DNA of 64,000 bases from Terriglobia bacterium (GTDB lineage Bacteria > Acidobacteriota > Terriglobia > Versatilivoradales > Versatilivoraceae), in assembly GCA_951813285.1 (NCBI GenBank), contig OX638355.1, forward strand, positions 8,001 to 72,000, given 5' to 3'. The stretch's first letter is position 1. Each line of letters starts with the position of its first letter. Shown one piece after another: positions 19,101-27,437 of this stretch. The position numbers were made by a program, and so were the translations under genes. The notes beneath the pieces are model-generated. The model was not told the origin of the DNA. It searched no databases and saw only the letters and a program-made list of their open reading frames with translations.

Positions 19101-19370
19101 CACCTCCTCCAGCGGTCGGGTAATCGACTCCTGCACCTGACCCGGAGTGGCATTGGCGTAGGGGACATGCACGAAGACGCCGGGAAAATCGATGTCGGGG
19201 GTCAGCACCAGCGGGATCCGGGTCAGAGAGATGCCTCCCAGAACCAGCAGACACAGGCACAACATGAGGACGGTCACCGGGTAGCGAATGGAAAAGTCCG
19301 CCAGCCTCATTCCGGACCCGGCGGGGCCGTTGGAGGAACGGTTCGACCCTTCAGTCTCTTTCACGGCCAT
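16164..19370 (-). CDS. RND-family efflux permease (AcrB/MdtB-like)
   Basis: A 1,068-residue inner-membrane transporter. The N-terminal membrane helix (about 31-50) is followed by the first porter domain with TPGQVQESITRPLEEVLATIP, helices with the proton-relay region AAGMLVDNAVVVLESIY near residue 413, a Ser/Gly/Ala-rich cytoplasmic linker around 510-545, then the second repeat ending in LAHPFAIMFSLPFALVG and VVVNNGIVLIAHINN. It would export small hydrophobic compounds using the proton gradient with the adaptor encoded upstream. ATG 19370 has an AGGAG site. It is the last gene of the three-gene efflux operon; a group II intron lies 40 bases beyond its stop. Confidence 0.92.
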   Translation of the reverse strand: MAVKETEGSNRSSNGPAGSGMRLADFSIRYPVTVLMLCLCLLVLGGISLTRIPLVLTPDIDFPGVFVHVPYANATPGQVQESITRPLEEVLATIPDVQRMVSRSSADQAMIQMFFGWASNVDLLRSEVREKVEQVRSELPDDVERILVNNFSTTDFPIIRGQISSGRDLRGSFDFLDARIRTPLERLPGVAEAEISGAGRQEVNIYLRLDDIKRYRVDVAQMFQRMDGANINLSLGRMQDGSTRYGATARGSLTSMQQIADFPVNQRGLRLREVADIYYGSRPVNSGKHLNGEQAVELQIRKTSEANTVETVNGVMAVLDRLSRDSALEGIEVQVWHNAGKEIVRALTGLLNAGTLGALLAMGVLYLFLRRLGATLTIGFAIPFSIVATIGFLYLFGKTLNVLSMMGLMLAAGMLVDNAVVVLESIYQWLEKGYDRVKAASRGTQAVAMAVLAATLTSIIIFVPLVFGKTSAYSIWLADVGAAIMIALVCSLIISLTLIPLGAARLFGVRSARNPGPAPAAGSASGGGDPASAGKNAPPADSRPKLSNWGETVVEKYLRLMSWPLRHRFLVGLCIVPLIVVGSLMALIHWVPDSSPEARDLQNLDIRYDFTENYHYAKIERDFLGPVEDFLMANREPFKISNVSSSFSNNNASTQVYFDNEKLTLEELLDIRQEIQDRLPEIPGAEIELGRQAGAESQTFISVNMYGDENVRLQALAREARRRLRDKGVFSEIQAGNERAREEVQIVLKRDLARRYGVSPQSVARLLGIVIRGREIRGYRTSEGEVEIWLWLRPGDREDMEDLKSVAVGNGPEGQEILLSQVAEFRRIDTPSVLRRENRRTYTEIGVSYSGGKSDEGKKLMSEVMDSLEYPAGYGWTYGFWTQRQEQDNVDFILNLLLAFLMVYFVMASLFESLAHPFAIMFSLPFALVGVTWFLFLTGTPFNLMSQIGLMVLLGVVVNNGIVLIAHINNLRRQGLGRSEAILTGCRERFRPILMTAATTVVGLIPLALGTTGMFQLRYFPLARTVMGGLISSTLLTLVVLPAYYTLFDDLAGWLKRLWWQSKPQSAA

Positions 19371-19424
19371 TCTCTCTCTCCTCGACCAGGCTTCGGGGCA
19401 ATGCCCACTCCTCCCCGAGCCTCC

Positions 19425-22400
19425 TCACCCCGTTTCGTTCACGCCCGCTCCGGCCCCGAGGGCGGCAGGGGCCTCGGCCCGCAGGTCCCGTCGATCCACC
19501 AGCTCGTAGACCACCGGAATGAAGAAGAGGGTCAACAGAGCCGAGAACAGCAATCCCCCCATGACCGCGATGGCCATGGGAGACCGAATCTCAGCTCCTT
19601 CTCCCCAACCGAGGGCCATGGGGATGAGCCCCAGGGCGGTGGTGAGGGTGGTCATCAGGATGGGCCTCAGCCTGACCCGACCGGCCTGCAGCAGGGCGGC
19701 GCGCCTGGCCTGTCCGCCCCGGCGGAGCTTGTTGGTGTAGTCCACCAGGAGTATGGCGTTGTTGACCATGATCCCCGACAGGATGATCAATCCCAGCATC
19801 ACCACCACGCTGACCGCGGTGGCCGTCAGCACCAGGGCCAGGACCACCCCGACCAGACCGAGAGGAACCGTAAACATGATAATCAGAGGATGAATGAAGG
19901 ATTCGAACTGGGAGGCCATCACCAGGTAGACCAGGAACACGGCCAGGGCCAGAGCCATGAACAGGCTTCGATAGGAGGTCGCCAACTCCCGGTTCTGTCC
20001 GGCCAAAGACAGGCTGACAGTCGCCGGAAGCCGCCCGCGAAGGTCGCCCAGCTCGGCCTGGATCGCCCGGGACGCGCGGCTGAGATCCATTCCGCTCAGA
20101 TTGGCCGACACCACCGCCGCCCGCTGGGAACTGATGCGCCTCACTTCGCCGGGGCCCCTGCCGATGTCGATGTCCGCCACCGAGTTCAAGCGGATGGGTA
20201 CGGTTCGGGCGGCCTCGGAGTCCCCATCGGCAGTTTGAACGGCTGCGCCCTCGGCGCCGGACCCGGACCCCTGGCTGGAGCCGCCGCCCGCGGCAGTCCC
20301 CGAGCTCGATTCGCCGCCCGCGCCCGAAAAGGCCCTCGAACCCATGTTGATGACCAGTTCCTTCAGATCCTGGATGGCGTCCCGATCCGATTCGGCCGCT
20401 CGGACCAGAATATCGATCTGCTTGTCCTCTTCGCGGTAGCGCGAGGCCACCTCTCCGCGAATCTTGTTTCTCAGAATACTGGCAATCGAATTCTCGTCCA
20501 GATTGAGGCGGGCCAGCCGTTCCCGATCGAAACGCACCTGGATCTCAGGATTCCCCAGACGGGTCGTGGTCTTGACATCCTTGAGGCCGGCGATCCCTTC
20601 CATGCGTGCGGCGACCTGGTTGGCCGCTGCTTGCAGCTCGCCCAGGTCGTAGCCGTATATCTCCACTTCGATCGGGGTCTTGAAGCTGAACAGAGTGGGC
20701 CGGCGAAAAGTGTAGGTCAGTTCCGGGAATTGGCTCAGCCGGCCACGGAGGCGCTCGATGACCTCGAACTCCGCCTGCCTGTCCCGCCGGTTCTCCATGA
20801 CCACGTGAAGCTGGCCGACGTGCTCCTCCTCGAGCTGCCGGGCGAACTGGTTCTGGTTGCTGCCTCCGGCACTGGAGAAGACCGTTTCAACCCCCTCGAA
20901 TTCAGCCACCTGCCTTTCGACCTCTTTCAGAAGCCGGTCCGTCCGGGCCAGCGGCGTCCCCTCGGGCAAGCGAACTTCGAAGGCGAACTCTCCCTGGGTC
21001 AGGGATGGGATCAATTCGGCTCCCAGCCGGAAAGAGGCAACCACGGCCAGGGAGACCAGCAGACCGGTTGCCGCCAGGACCCGTCCCTTGTGGTCGAGCG
21101 CCAGCTCGAGCCAGCCGGGATACCGGCGCCTCACCGCCTCCAGGACCGCCTCGAAGGCGCTCAGGCCCGGGGCCAACAGCCGCAGCAGGCCTCGGCCCAG
21201 CCATTGCAGCCCAACCCGAACGTCCACCAGCACCACGGTAAGCAGGTCCACAAACACAAAGGCAACTACCCGGCCAAGGACTTTGCGGCAAATTAAAAGG
21301 ACGCGGCCGGCGGCTCCCCTGGACCCGGGGGCGAGGGTCTTGGGCTCGGGCTCCGGAAGGGCTTTCCCCGAAGCCGGGGGAGGCGGCTGTATCTGCAGCG
21401 CCAGCACCATGGGAATGAAGGTCAATGCCACCAGCAGCGAGGCCGAAAGAGAAAAGATAATGGTGAGGGCCTGGTCCTTGAACAGTTGCCCGGCGATGCC
21501 TTCTACAAAGACCAGCGGCAGAAACACCGCCAAGGTGGTCAGCGTGGAAGCTGTGACCGCGGTTCCGACCTCCCGAGTCCCCCGGTAGACGGCTTCCGGC
21601 AGGCTGGTTCGGGAGCGGTCCTGGCGATGCACCGCCTCCAGAACCACGATGGAGTTGTCCACCAGCATGCCCACGCCCAGCGCAATCCCGCCCAGGGACA
21701 TGATGTTCAGGGACACATCCATCTGGTACATCAGGGCGAAAGTCGCCAGGACGGAAATGGGAATGGAAAAAGCCACCAGGAGGGTGCTCCTGAGGTGGCG
21801 CAGGAACAGGTAGAGCACCAGGGTGGCCAGGACCGCTCCCAGCACCGCCGACCAGAGCACGTTGTCCACGGCCTGCTGAATGAAGCGGGCCTGATTGAAA
21901 ACGGTGCGGACCTGGAGATTCCCCGAAAGGACCCCGTCCTTGCGCAGCTTCTCCAGCTTTGCCTCCACGGCCCGGGCCACCATCACCGTATTGGCGTCGC
22001 CCTCCTTGTAGACCGCCAGTTCCACGCTCTCCCGGCCGTCGATGCGGGCAATCACCTCCCGGTCCTTGGAGCCCCGCCAGACGTCGGCCACCTCGCCCAG
22101 GACGACCCGCTTGCCATCCGAATCCCGCAGGATGATCCGGTCGATCTCTTCCACCGAGCGAAACTGGTTCAACATGCGAACCATGTAGTTGGCATCCAGG
22201 TCATAAAGGCTCCCGGAAGCCTGATTCAGGTTCTCCCGGGTAAGCACCTGGGTCACTTCCGTGATGGGAATCCTCAGCTCCGCCAGCCGTTTCTCGTCGA
22301 TTTCAATGCGGATCTGCTCCTCCAGGCCGCCCACCACCTTGATGGCCGCCACGCCTTCGGTGGACTCCAGGCTCTTCTTCAGTTCCTCGTCGGCCAGATA

Positions 22401-22847
22401 TCGAACGCGGCTGAGGCTGACATCACCCCAGAACTGAAGCCGCATGACGGGATCGTAGGAAGGATCGAAGCGCAACAGCACCGGCCGCTCGACGTCCCGG
22501 GGCAACTGCAGCAGATCCAGCTTCTCCCTGACTTCCAGGGTGGCCACATCCATGTTGGTCCGCCAGGTAAACTCCAGAACGACTTCCGACTGACCCGATC
22601 GCGACACCGACTCCACCCTGGTCAGGCCTCCCACCACGCCGACCACCTCCTCGATGGGACGGGTGATCAGGTTTTCAATCTCTTCGGGAGCCGCGTCCTC
22701 GTAGTCGGTCAGGATGGTGAGTGCGGGATAGGCGATTTCCGGCAGCAGGTTGAGGGCCATCCGCTGCAGGGAGACCAGGCCGAAAAGGGCCACCGCCACC
22801 ACGAACATGGAGACGGTGACGGGACGCCGAATGGCAAGCTGAATCAT
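19425..22847 (-). CDS. RND-family efflux permease (second subunit or paralogue)
   Basis: A 1,140-residue RND permease. The start MIQLAIRRPVTVSMFVVAVALF is the canonical first helix; SRSGQSEVVLEFTWRTNMD, the relay segment GVGMLVDNSIVVLEAVH near residue 395, and GIMVNNAILLVDYTNKLRR near the end are all family blocks. A Gly/Ser-rich insert near residues 830-870 lengthens the second porter domain. It is 54 bases upstream of the other permease gene; two different permeases with one adaptor recall MdtBC-type heteromeric pumps. Substrate cannot be told from sequence. No outer-membrane TolC-like gene is nearby. Confidence 0.92.
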   Translation of the reverse strand: MIQLAIRRPVTVSMFVVAVALFGLVSLQRMALNLLPEIAYPALTILTDYEDAAPEEIENLITRPIEEVVGVVGGLTRVESVSRSGQSEVVLEFTWRTNMDVATLEVREKLDLLQLPRDVERPVLLRFDPSYDPVMRLQFWGDVSLSRVRYLADEELKKSLESTEGVAAIKVVGGLEEQIRIEIDEKRLAELRIPITEVTQVLTRENLNQASGSLYDLDANYMVRMLNQFRSVEEIDRIILRDSDGKRVVLGEVADVWRGSKDREVIARIDGRESVELAVYKEGDANTVMVARAVEAKLEKLRKDGVLSGNLQVRTVFNQARFIQQAVDNVLWSAVLGAVLATLVLYLFLRHLRSTLLVAFSIPISVLATFALMYQMDVSLNIMSLGGIALGVGMLVDNSIVVLEAVHRQDRSRTSLPEAVYRGTREVGTAVTASTLTTLAVFLPLVFVEGIAGQLFKDQALTIIFSLSASLLVALTFIPMVLALQIQPPPPASGKALPEPEPKTLAPGSRGAAGRVLLICRKVLGRVVAFVFVDLLTVVLVDVRVGLQWLGRGLLRLLAPGLSAFEAVLEAVRRRYPGWLELALDHKGRVLAATGLLVSLAVVASFRLGAELIPSLTQGEFAFEVRLPEGTPLARTDRLLKEVERQVAEFEGVETVFSSAGGSNQNQFARQLEEEHVGQLHVVMENRRDRQAEFEVIERLRGRLSQFPELTYTFRRPTLFSFKTPIEVEIYGYDLGELQAAANQVAARMEGIAGLKDVKTTTRLGNPEIQVRFDRERLARLNLDENSIASILRNKIRGEVASRYREEDKQIDILVRAAESDRDAIQDLKELVINMGSRAFSGAGGESSSGTAAGGGSSQGSGSGAEGAAVQTADGDSEAARTVPIRLNSVADIDIGRGPGEVRRISSQRAAVVSANLSGMDLSRASRAIQAELGDLRGRLPATVSLSLAGQNRELATSYRSLFMALALAVFLVYLVMASQFESFIHPLIIMFTVPLGLVGVVLALVLTATAVSVVVMLGLIILSGIMVNNAILLVDYTNKLRRGGQARRAALLQAGRVRLRPILMTTLTTALGLIPMALGWGEGAEIRSPMAIAVMGGLLFSALLTLFFIPVVYELVDRRDLRAEAPAALGAGAGVNETG

Positions 22848-23010
22848 GGCTCAGGAGGCTTGAAGGCCGAAGCCGGAATCGGCAAGATATGCGGGAGCAT
22901 TCCGGCAGGGGCGCGGGTCAGGATGACGGGGCGGGATGAGGCCAGGGCCGGTTCCCCGCCATGCAACCCGGACTGACAGGGGAATGCCGGCGCCCTGGGC
23001 GGCGCGGGTG

Positions 23011-24258
23011 TCAGGTGGCTCCTTCAGGCACGCCGTTGGCAGAGTCTTCCCCCACCTTCCTGATCTCGGACCCATCCTCCAAGGCGCCCTGTCCGGCGAC
23101 CACCACTCGATCCCCGGCGGAAATTCCCTGCAGGATCTGGACATTGCCAGCCTCTTCATAACCCAGTTGCACGGGCACCCGCCGCGCCACGCCATTGTCG
23201 GCCAGAAAGAGGAAGGTCTCCCCGTCCCGTTCCATCACGGCCCGCTTGGGAACCAGGATGGCATCGGGCCGCACGTCGGTCTGAATGGCCACCCTGACAA
23301 AACCGCCCGGCATGAATCCCTCGGTTTCGGGTGTGAGTTCCACCGTAACCTTGATGGTTCCGCTGGAAGTGTCGACCACCGGACTGACCCGCACCACCCG
23401 TCCCACGCCCTCAACGGCTTCATCCGCACCCGGGCGCACCGAGGCCTCCTGTCCGGGGCGTACCCGGCGGGCCTCCCGTTCCGAAAGGAAGACGTCGGCA
23501 TACAGAGGAGAAAAGGCTCCCAGCTTGAACAGCTTGTCGGCACTGCGAACATTTTTCCCCAGCTCCATGGTGCGTTCGGTAATCCGTCCGCCGAAGGGAG
23601 CCGTGATCCGGGTATGGGAGATCTCGAGTTCCGATTTACGGATCTCCGCTTCCAGCTCCTGCACGCGGTGAACCAGCTCCCGGCTCTCCGAAGCCGAGAC
23701 CCGCTCGTCGTGGCCCAGTTCGTCCAGCTGATACCGCACCTGGTCATACTCCCGCTCGCTGATCAACTGCTCTTCGTAGGCCTCCTGCAGCCGCTGGCGT
23801 TCATTCTCGGTGTTGGCGATCTGCACCTTGGCCTTTTCCCGGCGGATGCGGGCTTTTTCCAACTGCAACTTCGCCTGGGCCAGCTTTTCCCGCGTCAGAT
23901 CCAACTGGATTCGGAGCGATCGGTCATCCAGGCGACCCAGGAGCTGCCCCCGCCTGACGAAGTCCCCTTCCTCCACCAGCAGGCTTTGGACGATTCCCCC
24001 GGTTTGGGCCGTGACCTCGACTTCCCTCAAAGGCCTCAGATTGGAAGTGGAGGAGAGTTGGTGTGTGATCCGGTCCCGTCTGGCCAAGGCCAGCTCCACC
24101 GGGGCGGCCGCGGCGCCGTTCTCGCCGGCGCCGGAGCCTGACGCGGACCCTTTAGCGGAATCGGCCGGGTTTGCGGGCTTCTGTCTGAGAAAGTGGGCTC
24201 CGCCGGCCAAGACCGCCAGAAGAATCAGGAACCCGTAGACTTTGGTCCGTTTGTTCAT
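23011..24258 (-). CDS. RND efflux periplasmic adaptor (membrane fusion protein)
   Basis: A 415-residue HlyD/AcrA-type adaptor. An N-terminal hydrophobic anchor (YGFLILLAVLAGGAHFL) is followed by a low-complexity linker, half-lipoyl motif LRPLREVEVTAQTGGIVQSLLVEEGDFVRRGQLLGRLDD-type sequence, a long coiled-coil hairpin rich in Leu, Glu and Arg (about residues 125-225), and the second lipoyl/beta-barrel region ITAPFGGRITERTMELGKNV. It would link the permeases to an outer-membrane channel. It is first in the operon; the second permease starts 163 bases on. ATG 24258 and ATG 24267 are both possible starts. Confidence 0.9.
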   Translation of the reverse strand: MNKRTKVYGFLILLAVLAGGAHFLRQKPANPADSAKGSASGSGAGENGAAAAPVELALARRDRITHQLSSTSNLRPLREVEVTAQTGGIVQSLLVEEGDFVRRGQLLGRLDDRSLRIQLDLTREKLAQAKLQLEKARIRREKAKVQIANTENERQRLQEAYEEQLISEREYDQVRYQLDELGHDERVSASESRELVHRVQELEAEIRKSELEISHTRITAPFGGRITERTMELGKNVRSADKLFKLGAFSPLYADVFLSEREARRVRPGQEASVRPGADEAVEGVGRVVRVSPVVDTSSGTIKVTVELTPETEGFMPGGFVRVAIQTDVRPDAILVPKRAVMERDGETFLFLADNGVARRVPVQLGYEEAGNVQILQGISAGDRVVVAGQGALEDGSEIRKVGEDSANGVPEGAT

Positions 24259-24599
24259 GGGGAGCATGGCCTCGGGCCATGACCGCCCGGGATGTACCAA
24301 GGGGCGGAAGGGTGGACCGGACAAGCGCGAACCGACGGCCGGCCCGGGCGCTTGCAATGGCGGTTATGTCCCAGTTGCTGCCGGTTTCCTGAGAGGAGGG
24401 TGAAACTGGTGACCTTCCGGCGCCTTCAGACATCAGTTCCCAGCCGGTTCCAAATCAAGGTTAGCATGAAACAGCAGTTCGGGTCGGAAAAGGTCGGGGC
24501 GAGTGGGACGGAGCGGCAAGCTCCCGGCATGCCTCTGTTTACATTGGAACGGGGATGGAGTAGATTTTTCCCCACACGGGTCCGGTTAGGGATCGGTTC
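24259..24599. other. Divergent promoter region between efflux and miaA operons
   Basis: About 340 bases separating genes that diverge. Both operons must be driven from here, but no confident -35/-10 pair or operator palindrome was recognised. Confidence 0.4.
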
Positions 24600-24692
24600 A
24601 TGAGGACGTCGCGCATTCAGCAGTTGGGGCTCTGCATCCTGGCGACGCTCCTGTTTGCCTACCTGGCCCTTCGTATCTGGCTCTGGTCTTGA
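24600..24692 (+). CDS. 30-residue single-span membrane peptide overlapping miaA
   Basis: ATG 24600 opens a 30-codon frame, MRTSRIQQLGLC followed by ILATLLFAYLALRIWLWS: a basic N-terminus then one continuous hydrophobic span. Its TGA stop overlaps the TTG start of miaA (TTGA), so ribosomes ending here could restart on miaA. It may be a real small membrane protein or a leader peptide that couples translation to miaA. The region just upstream has no strong Shine-Dalgarno sequence, so doubt remains. Confidence 0.45.
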   Translation: MRTSRIQQLGLCILATLLFAYLALRIWLWS

Positions 24693-25678
24693 CGAATCCA
24701 CCCCTCATCGCCGTCCTGGGACCCACCGCAAGCGGGAAATCCGGCCTGGCGCTCCGCCTCGCCCGTCGAATCCGGGGCGAGATCGTGGGTTGCGATTCGG
24801 TGCAGGTCTACCGGTTTCTGGACATCGGCACCTCCAAGGTTCTCAAGCCCGAGCAGGCCGGCATCCCTCACCATCTGATCGATTTTCTCGATCCGGACCA
24901 GCAGTACACCGCTGGACAGTACATGGTTCAAAGCCGAAGGGTCTTGTCGGAAATCAGAGGGAGGGGAAACATGCCGATAGTGGCTGGCGGCACGGGGCTC
25001 TACCTCCGCGCACTGCTCAACGGCCTCTTCGACGGGCCCTCCCGCTGCCAATCGCTGAGACAACACCTGCAAGAGCAGGCCGGGCGCAAGGGGGACGCTT
25101 ACCTCCACCGCCTGCTGGCGAGAGTCGACCCGGATTCGGCCCGGCGCATCTCGCCCAGGGACCGGCACAAGGTCATACGGGCCCTGGAGGTCTATTTTCT
25201 GACTGCCAAGCCCCTCTCGGTTCACTTCCGGACCGCCACCGAAAAACTGCAGGGGTACCGGCTGCTGAAGATCGGACTCACCCCCCCGCGGGACCGGCTC
25301 TACCAACGCATCGAAGAGCGCGTCGACCGCATGTTCGCCGGTGGACTGGTGGAGGAGGTCAGGTCGATCCTGGCCAAGGAGTATTCTCCCGACTGCAAGC
25401 CCCTCCAATCGCTCGGTTACCTTCAGGCGGTGCGGTTTCTGCGCGGAGAGATGTCCCTGCAGTCAGCGGTTGAGGCCACCAAACAGGCCACACGTAATTA
25501 CGCCAAGCGCCAGTTGACCTGGTTTCGCAAGGAAGAGAAGGTGATCTGGTTTCCGGGATTCGGGGATGACGATTCCCTCGGGTCGGATGTTGAAGCCTGC
25601 GTGGCGGATTTCATCCAGGCCGGGACAAGACAGCCTTCGGGGAGGTTGACTCATCCCGTGCTTTCGTCCTCCCCCTAA
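24689..25678 (+). CDS. miaA: tRNA dimethylallyltransferase
   Basis: A 329-residue enzyme that transfers a dimethylallyl group to N6 of A37 in tRNAs reading UNN codons. The P-loop GPTASGKSGLALRLA is at residues 11-25, followed by GCDSVQVYRFLDIGTSKV (substrate/diphosphate contacts), HHLIDFLDPDQQYTAGQY, GGTGLYLRALLNGLF and ATRNYAKRQLTWFRKE near the C-terminus. All are normal for MiaA; length is normal. The TTG start overlaps a short membrane-peptide frame. It is first in the conserved order miaA-hfq-hflX, all plus strand, with 51 bases to hfq. Confidence 0.95.
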   Translation: MTNPPLIAVLGPTASGKSGLALRLARRIRGEIVGCDSVQVYRFLDIGTSKVLKPEQAGIPHHLIDFLDPDQQYTAGQYMVQSRRVLSEIRGRGNMPIVAGGTGLYLRALLNGLFDGPSRCQSLRQHLQEQAGRKGDAYLHRLLARVDPDSARRISPRDRHKVIRALEVYFLTAKPLSVHFRTATEKLQGYRLLKIGLTPPRDRLYQRIEERVDRMFAGGLVEEVRSILAKEYSPDCKPLQSLGYLQAVRFLRGEMSLQSAVEATKQATRNYAKRQLTWFRKEEKVIWFPGFGDDDSLGSDVEACVADFIQAGTRQPSGRLTHPVLSSSP

Positions 25679-25729
25679 GACTGTTTCACGGTAACGGCCC
25701 GGACAGCGTACAGGAGAATCGGGGAATCC

Positions 25730-26023
25730 ATGGAAAAGCAACCACACAATATTCAGGATGTCTTTCTCAACCAACTTCGCCGCGAGAAGCTGGCGGTAAC
25801 CCTCTTCCTGATGAGCGGCGTCAAGTTGACCGGCCGGATCAAGAGCTTCGACAAGTACGCGGTCATTCTGGAGTCCGGCCAACGGGACCAGCTCATCTTC
25901 AAACATGCCATCTCGACCGTTGTGACGACCAAGTCGGCCGCCGTCGCTTCGGCTTCGCCCTCACCGCCTTCGGAATCTGCCTCTCCGCCATCCAAGGCAT
26001 CCAAGCCGGAGCCTAAGAACTGA
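25730..26023 (+). CDS. hfq: RNA chaperone Hfq
   Basis: A 97-residue Sm-like protein. Sm1 runs from [20 protein letters not shown] through [20 protein letters not shown]; Sm2 is [10 protein letters not shown]. The KHAIST motif that lines the proximal RNA-binding pore is intact. A Ser/Pro/Ala/Lys-rich tail of about 28 residues follows the core. It forms a hexamer pairing small RNAs with mRNAs. The family is often found between miaA and hflX, as here, and hflX begins 1 base after the hfq stop, indicating co-transcription. Confidence 0.97.
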   Translation: MEKQPHNIQDVFLNQLRREKLAVTLFLMSGVKLTGRIKSFDKYAVILESGQRDQLIFKHAISTVVTTKSAAVASASPSPPSESASPPSKASKPEPKN

Positions 26024-26024
26024 C

Positions 26025-27320
26025 ATGGACGTCGCCACCCCGGACAGAGAAAACGTCATCCTGGTGGGATGCGAGCTGAAGCGGTCCGTCACCGCGGCTG
26101 CCGCCAGGGGAGCCGGCCTGAACCTGGAGGAATCGCTGGATGAGCTGGCTGCCCTGGCTTCCGCCGCCCGAGCCAGGGTGGCCGCCCGACTGCTGCAGCA
26201 ACGGTCCCGCTATGACCCGGCATTTCTGATCGGCAAAGGGAAGCTGGATCTCCTGAAGGGACTGCTGGATCGGCACCGGGCCGACACCGTGATCTTCGAC
26301 GACAACCTTTCCCCGGCCCAGCAACGCAACATCGAGCGCGCCCTCGACTGCAAGGTCGTCGACCGAACCCAGCTCATCCTGGATATCTTCGCCAGCCGTG
26401 CGCGAACCCGGGAGGGAAAGCTGCAGGTCGAGCTGGCCCAGCTCGACTACTGGCTGCCTCGATTGGGGGGACGGGGAGTGGAACTGTCCCGCCTGGGTGG
26501 GGGAATCGGGACGCGCGGTCCGGGAGAAACCAAGCTGGAGACGGACCAACGCAAGATTCACCAGAGAATTCACAAGATCAAACGGGATCTGAAGCGGGTG
26601 AGGGGGCACCGGCAACTGCACCGCTCCTTTCGCCAATCCGTTCCCGTTCCCACCGTCTCGCTGGTCGGATATACCAATGCCGGCAAATCCACGCTCTTCA
26701 ACGCCCTCACCCAATCGGACACCCTGGCCTCCCGCCAACTCTTCGCCACCCTGGATCCCCTGCTGCGCCGCATTCGGCTGCCCTCCAAGCGGGAGGTGAT
26801 TCTGTCCGACACGGTCGGCTTCATCAGCAAGCTTCCCGCCACCCTGGTCTCGGCCTTCCGGGCCACCCTGGAGGAAATCGGAGAAGCGCAGCTGCTGCTG
26901 CACGTGATCGATTGCTCCAGCCCCCGGGCCGAGCACCAGCGAGACTCGGTGCACAAGGTCCTGGAGGAGCTGGGGGATTCGGGCAAACCGATCCTCGAGG
27001 TCTACAACAAGACCGACCTGCTGGAGCAACCGCCAAGGCTTCCCACGGGGGACAATGCCCTCCGGGTATCGGCGCTCCGGCGCCAGGGAATCCCCAGGCT
27101 CCTGGAGAGGATCGATGAGTCCATCGACGGAGATCCACTGGTGAGGGCGCAGTTCCGGGTGGGGGCTCACCAGGGGGACCTGCTTGCCCAGATCCATGCC
27201 GGCGGCCGGCTGGTAAGCCGGCAGGATCGGGGCAGCCGGATCCTGCTGGAAGTGGAAGCCCCGCGCTCGGTAGTCGAGAAGCTCAGGCAGCTCGCCAGTC
27301 CGTCGCGGGAGCCGGGTTAG
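26025..27320 (+). CDS. hflX: Ribosome-associated GTPase HflX
   Basis: A 431-residue GTPase. The N-terminal HflX domain includes RYDPAFLIGKGKLDLL and DDNLSPAQQRNIERAL; the glycine-rich linker contains GGRGVELSRLGGGIGTRGPG and ETKLETDQRKI. The G domain has G1 GYTNAGKST, G3 DTVGF, and G4 NKTD in EVYNKTDLLE. HflX splits stalled or hibernating 70S ribosomes after stress. It follows hfq by one base. The last 80 residues form the usual small C-terminal domain. Ends 117 bases before the next gene. Confidence 0.96.
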   Translation: MDVATPDRENVILVGCELKRSVTAAAARGAGLNLEESLDELAALASAARARVAARLLQQRSRYDPAFLIGKGKLDLLKGLLDRHRADTVIFDDNLSPAQQRNIERALDCKVVDRTQLILDIFASRARTREGKLQVELAQLDYWLPRLGGRGVELSRLGGGIGTRGPGETKLETDQRKIHQRIHKIKRDLKRVRGHRQLHRSFRQSVPVPTVSLVGYTNAGKSTLFNALTQSDTLASRQLFATLDPLLRRIRLPSKREVILSDTVGFISKLPATLVSAFRATLEEIGEAQLLLHVIDCSSPRAEHQRDSVHKVLEELGDSGKPILEVYNKTDLLEQPPRLPTGDNALRVSALRRQGIPRLLERIDESIDGDPLVRAQFRVGAHQGDLLAQIHAGGRLVSRQDRGSRILLEVEAPRSVVEKLRQLASPSREPG

Positions 27321-27437
27321 GAATTCTGGTGGATGCGCAAACATGTTAAAATGCGCGCGACCCGGTAGAATGGCCCATGTGGCCGTGTATCCGGTCGAGC
27401 CCACCTCGAGGACGGAGCCACCCGCCACCGCCGATTG

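Noticed and set aside
18360-21296. 978-codon plus-strand open frame opposite the two RND permease genes
   Set aside because: It spans the end of one clear gene and the start of another on the opposite strand and has Gly/Gln/His-rich sequence without domains, as expected for antisense of GC-rich coding DNA.
26013-27428. 471-codon minus-strand frame opposite hflX
   Set aside because: hflX is unmistakable; the antisense frame shows no motif.
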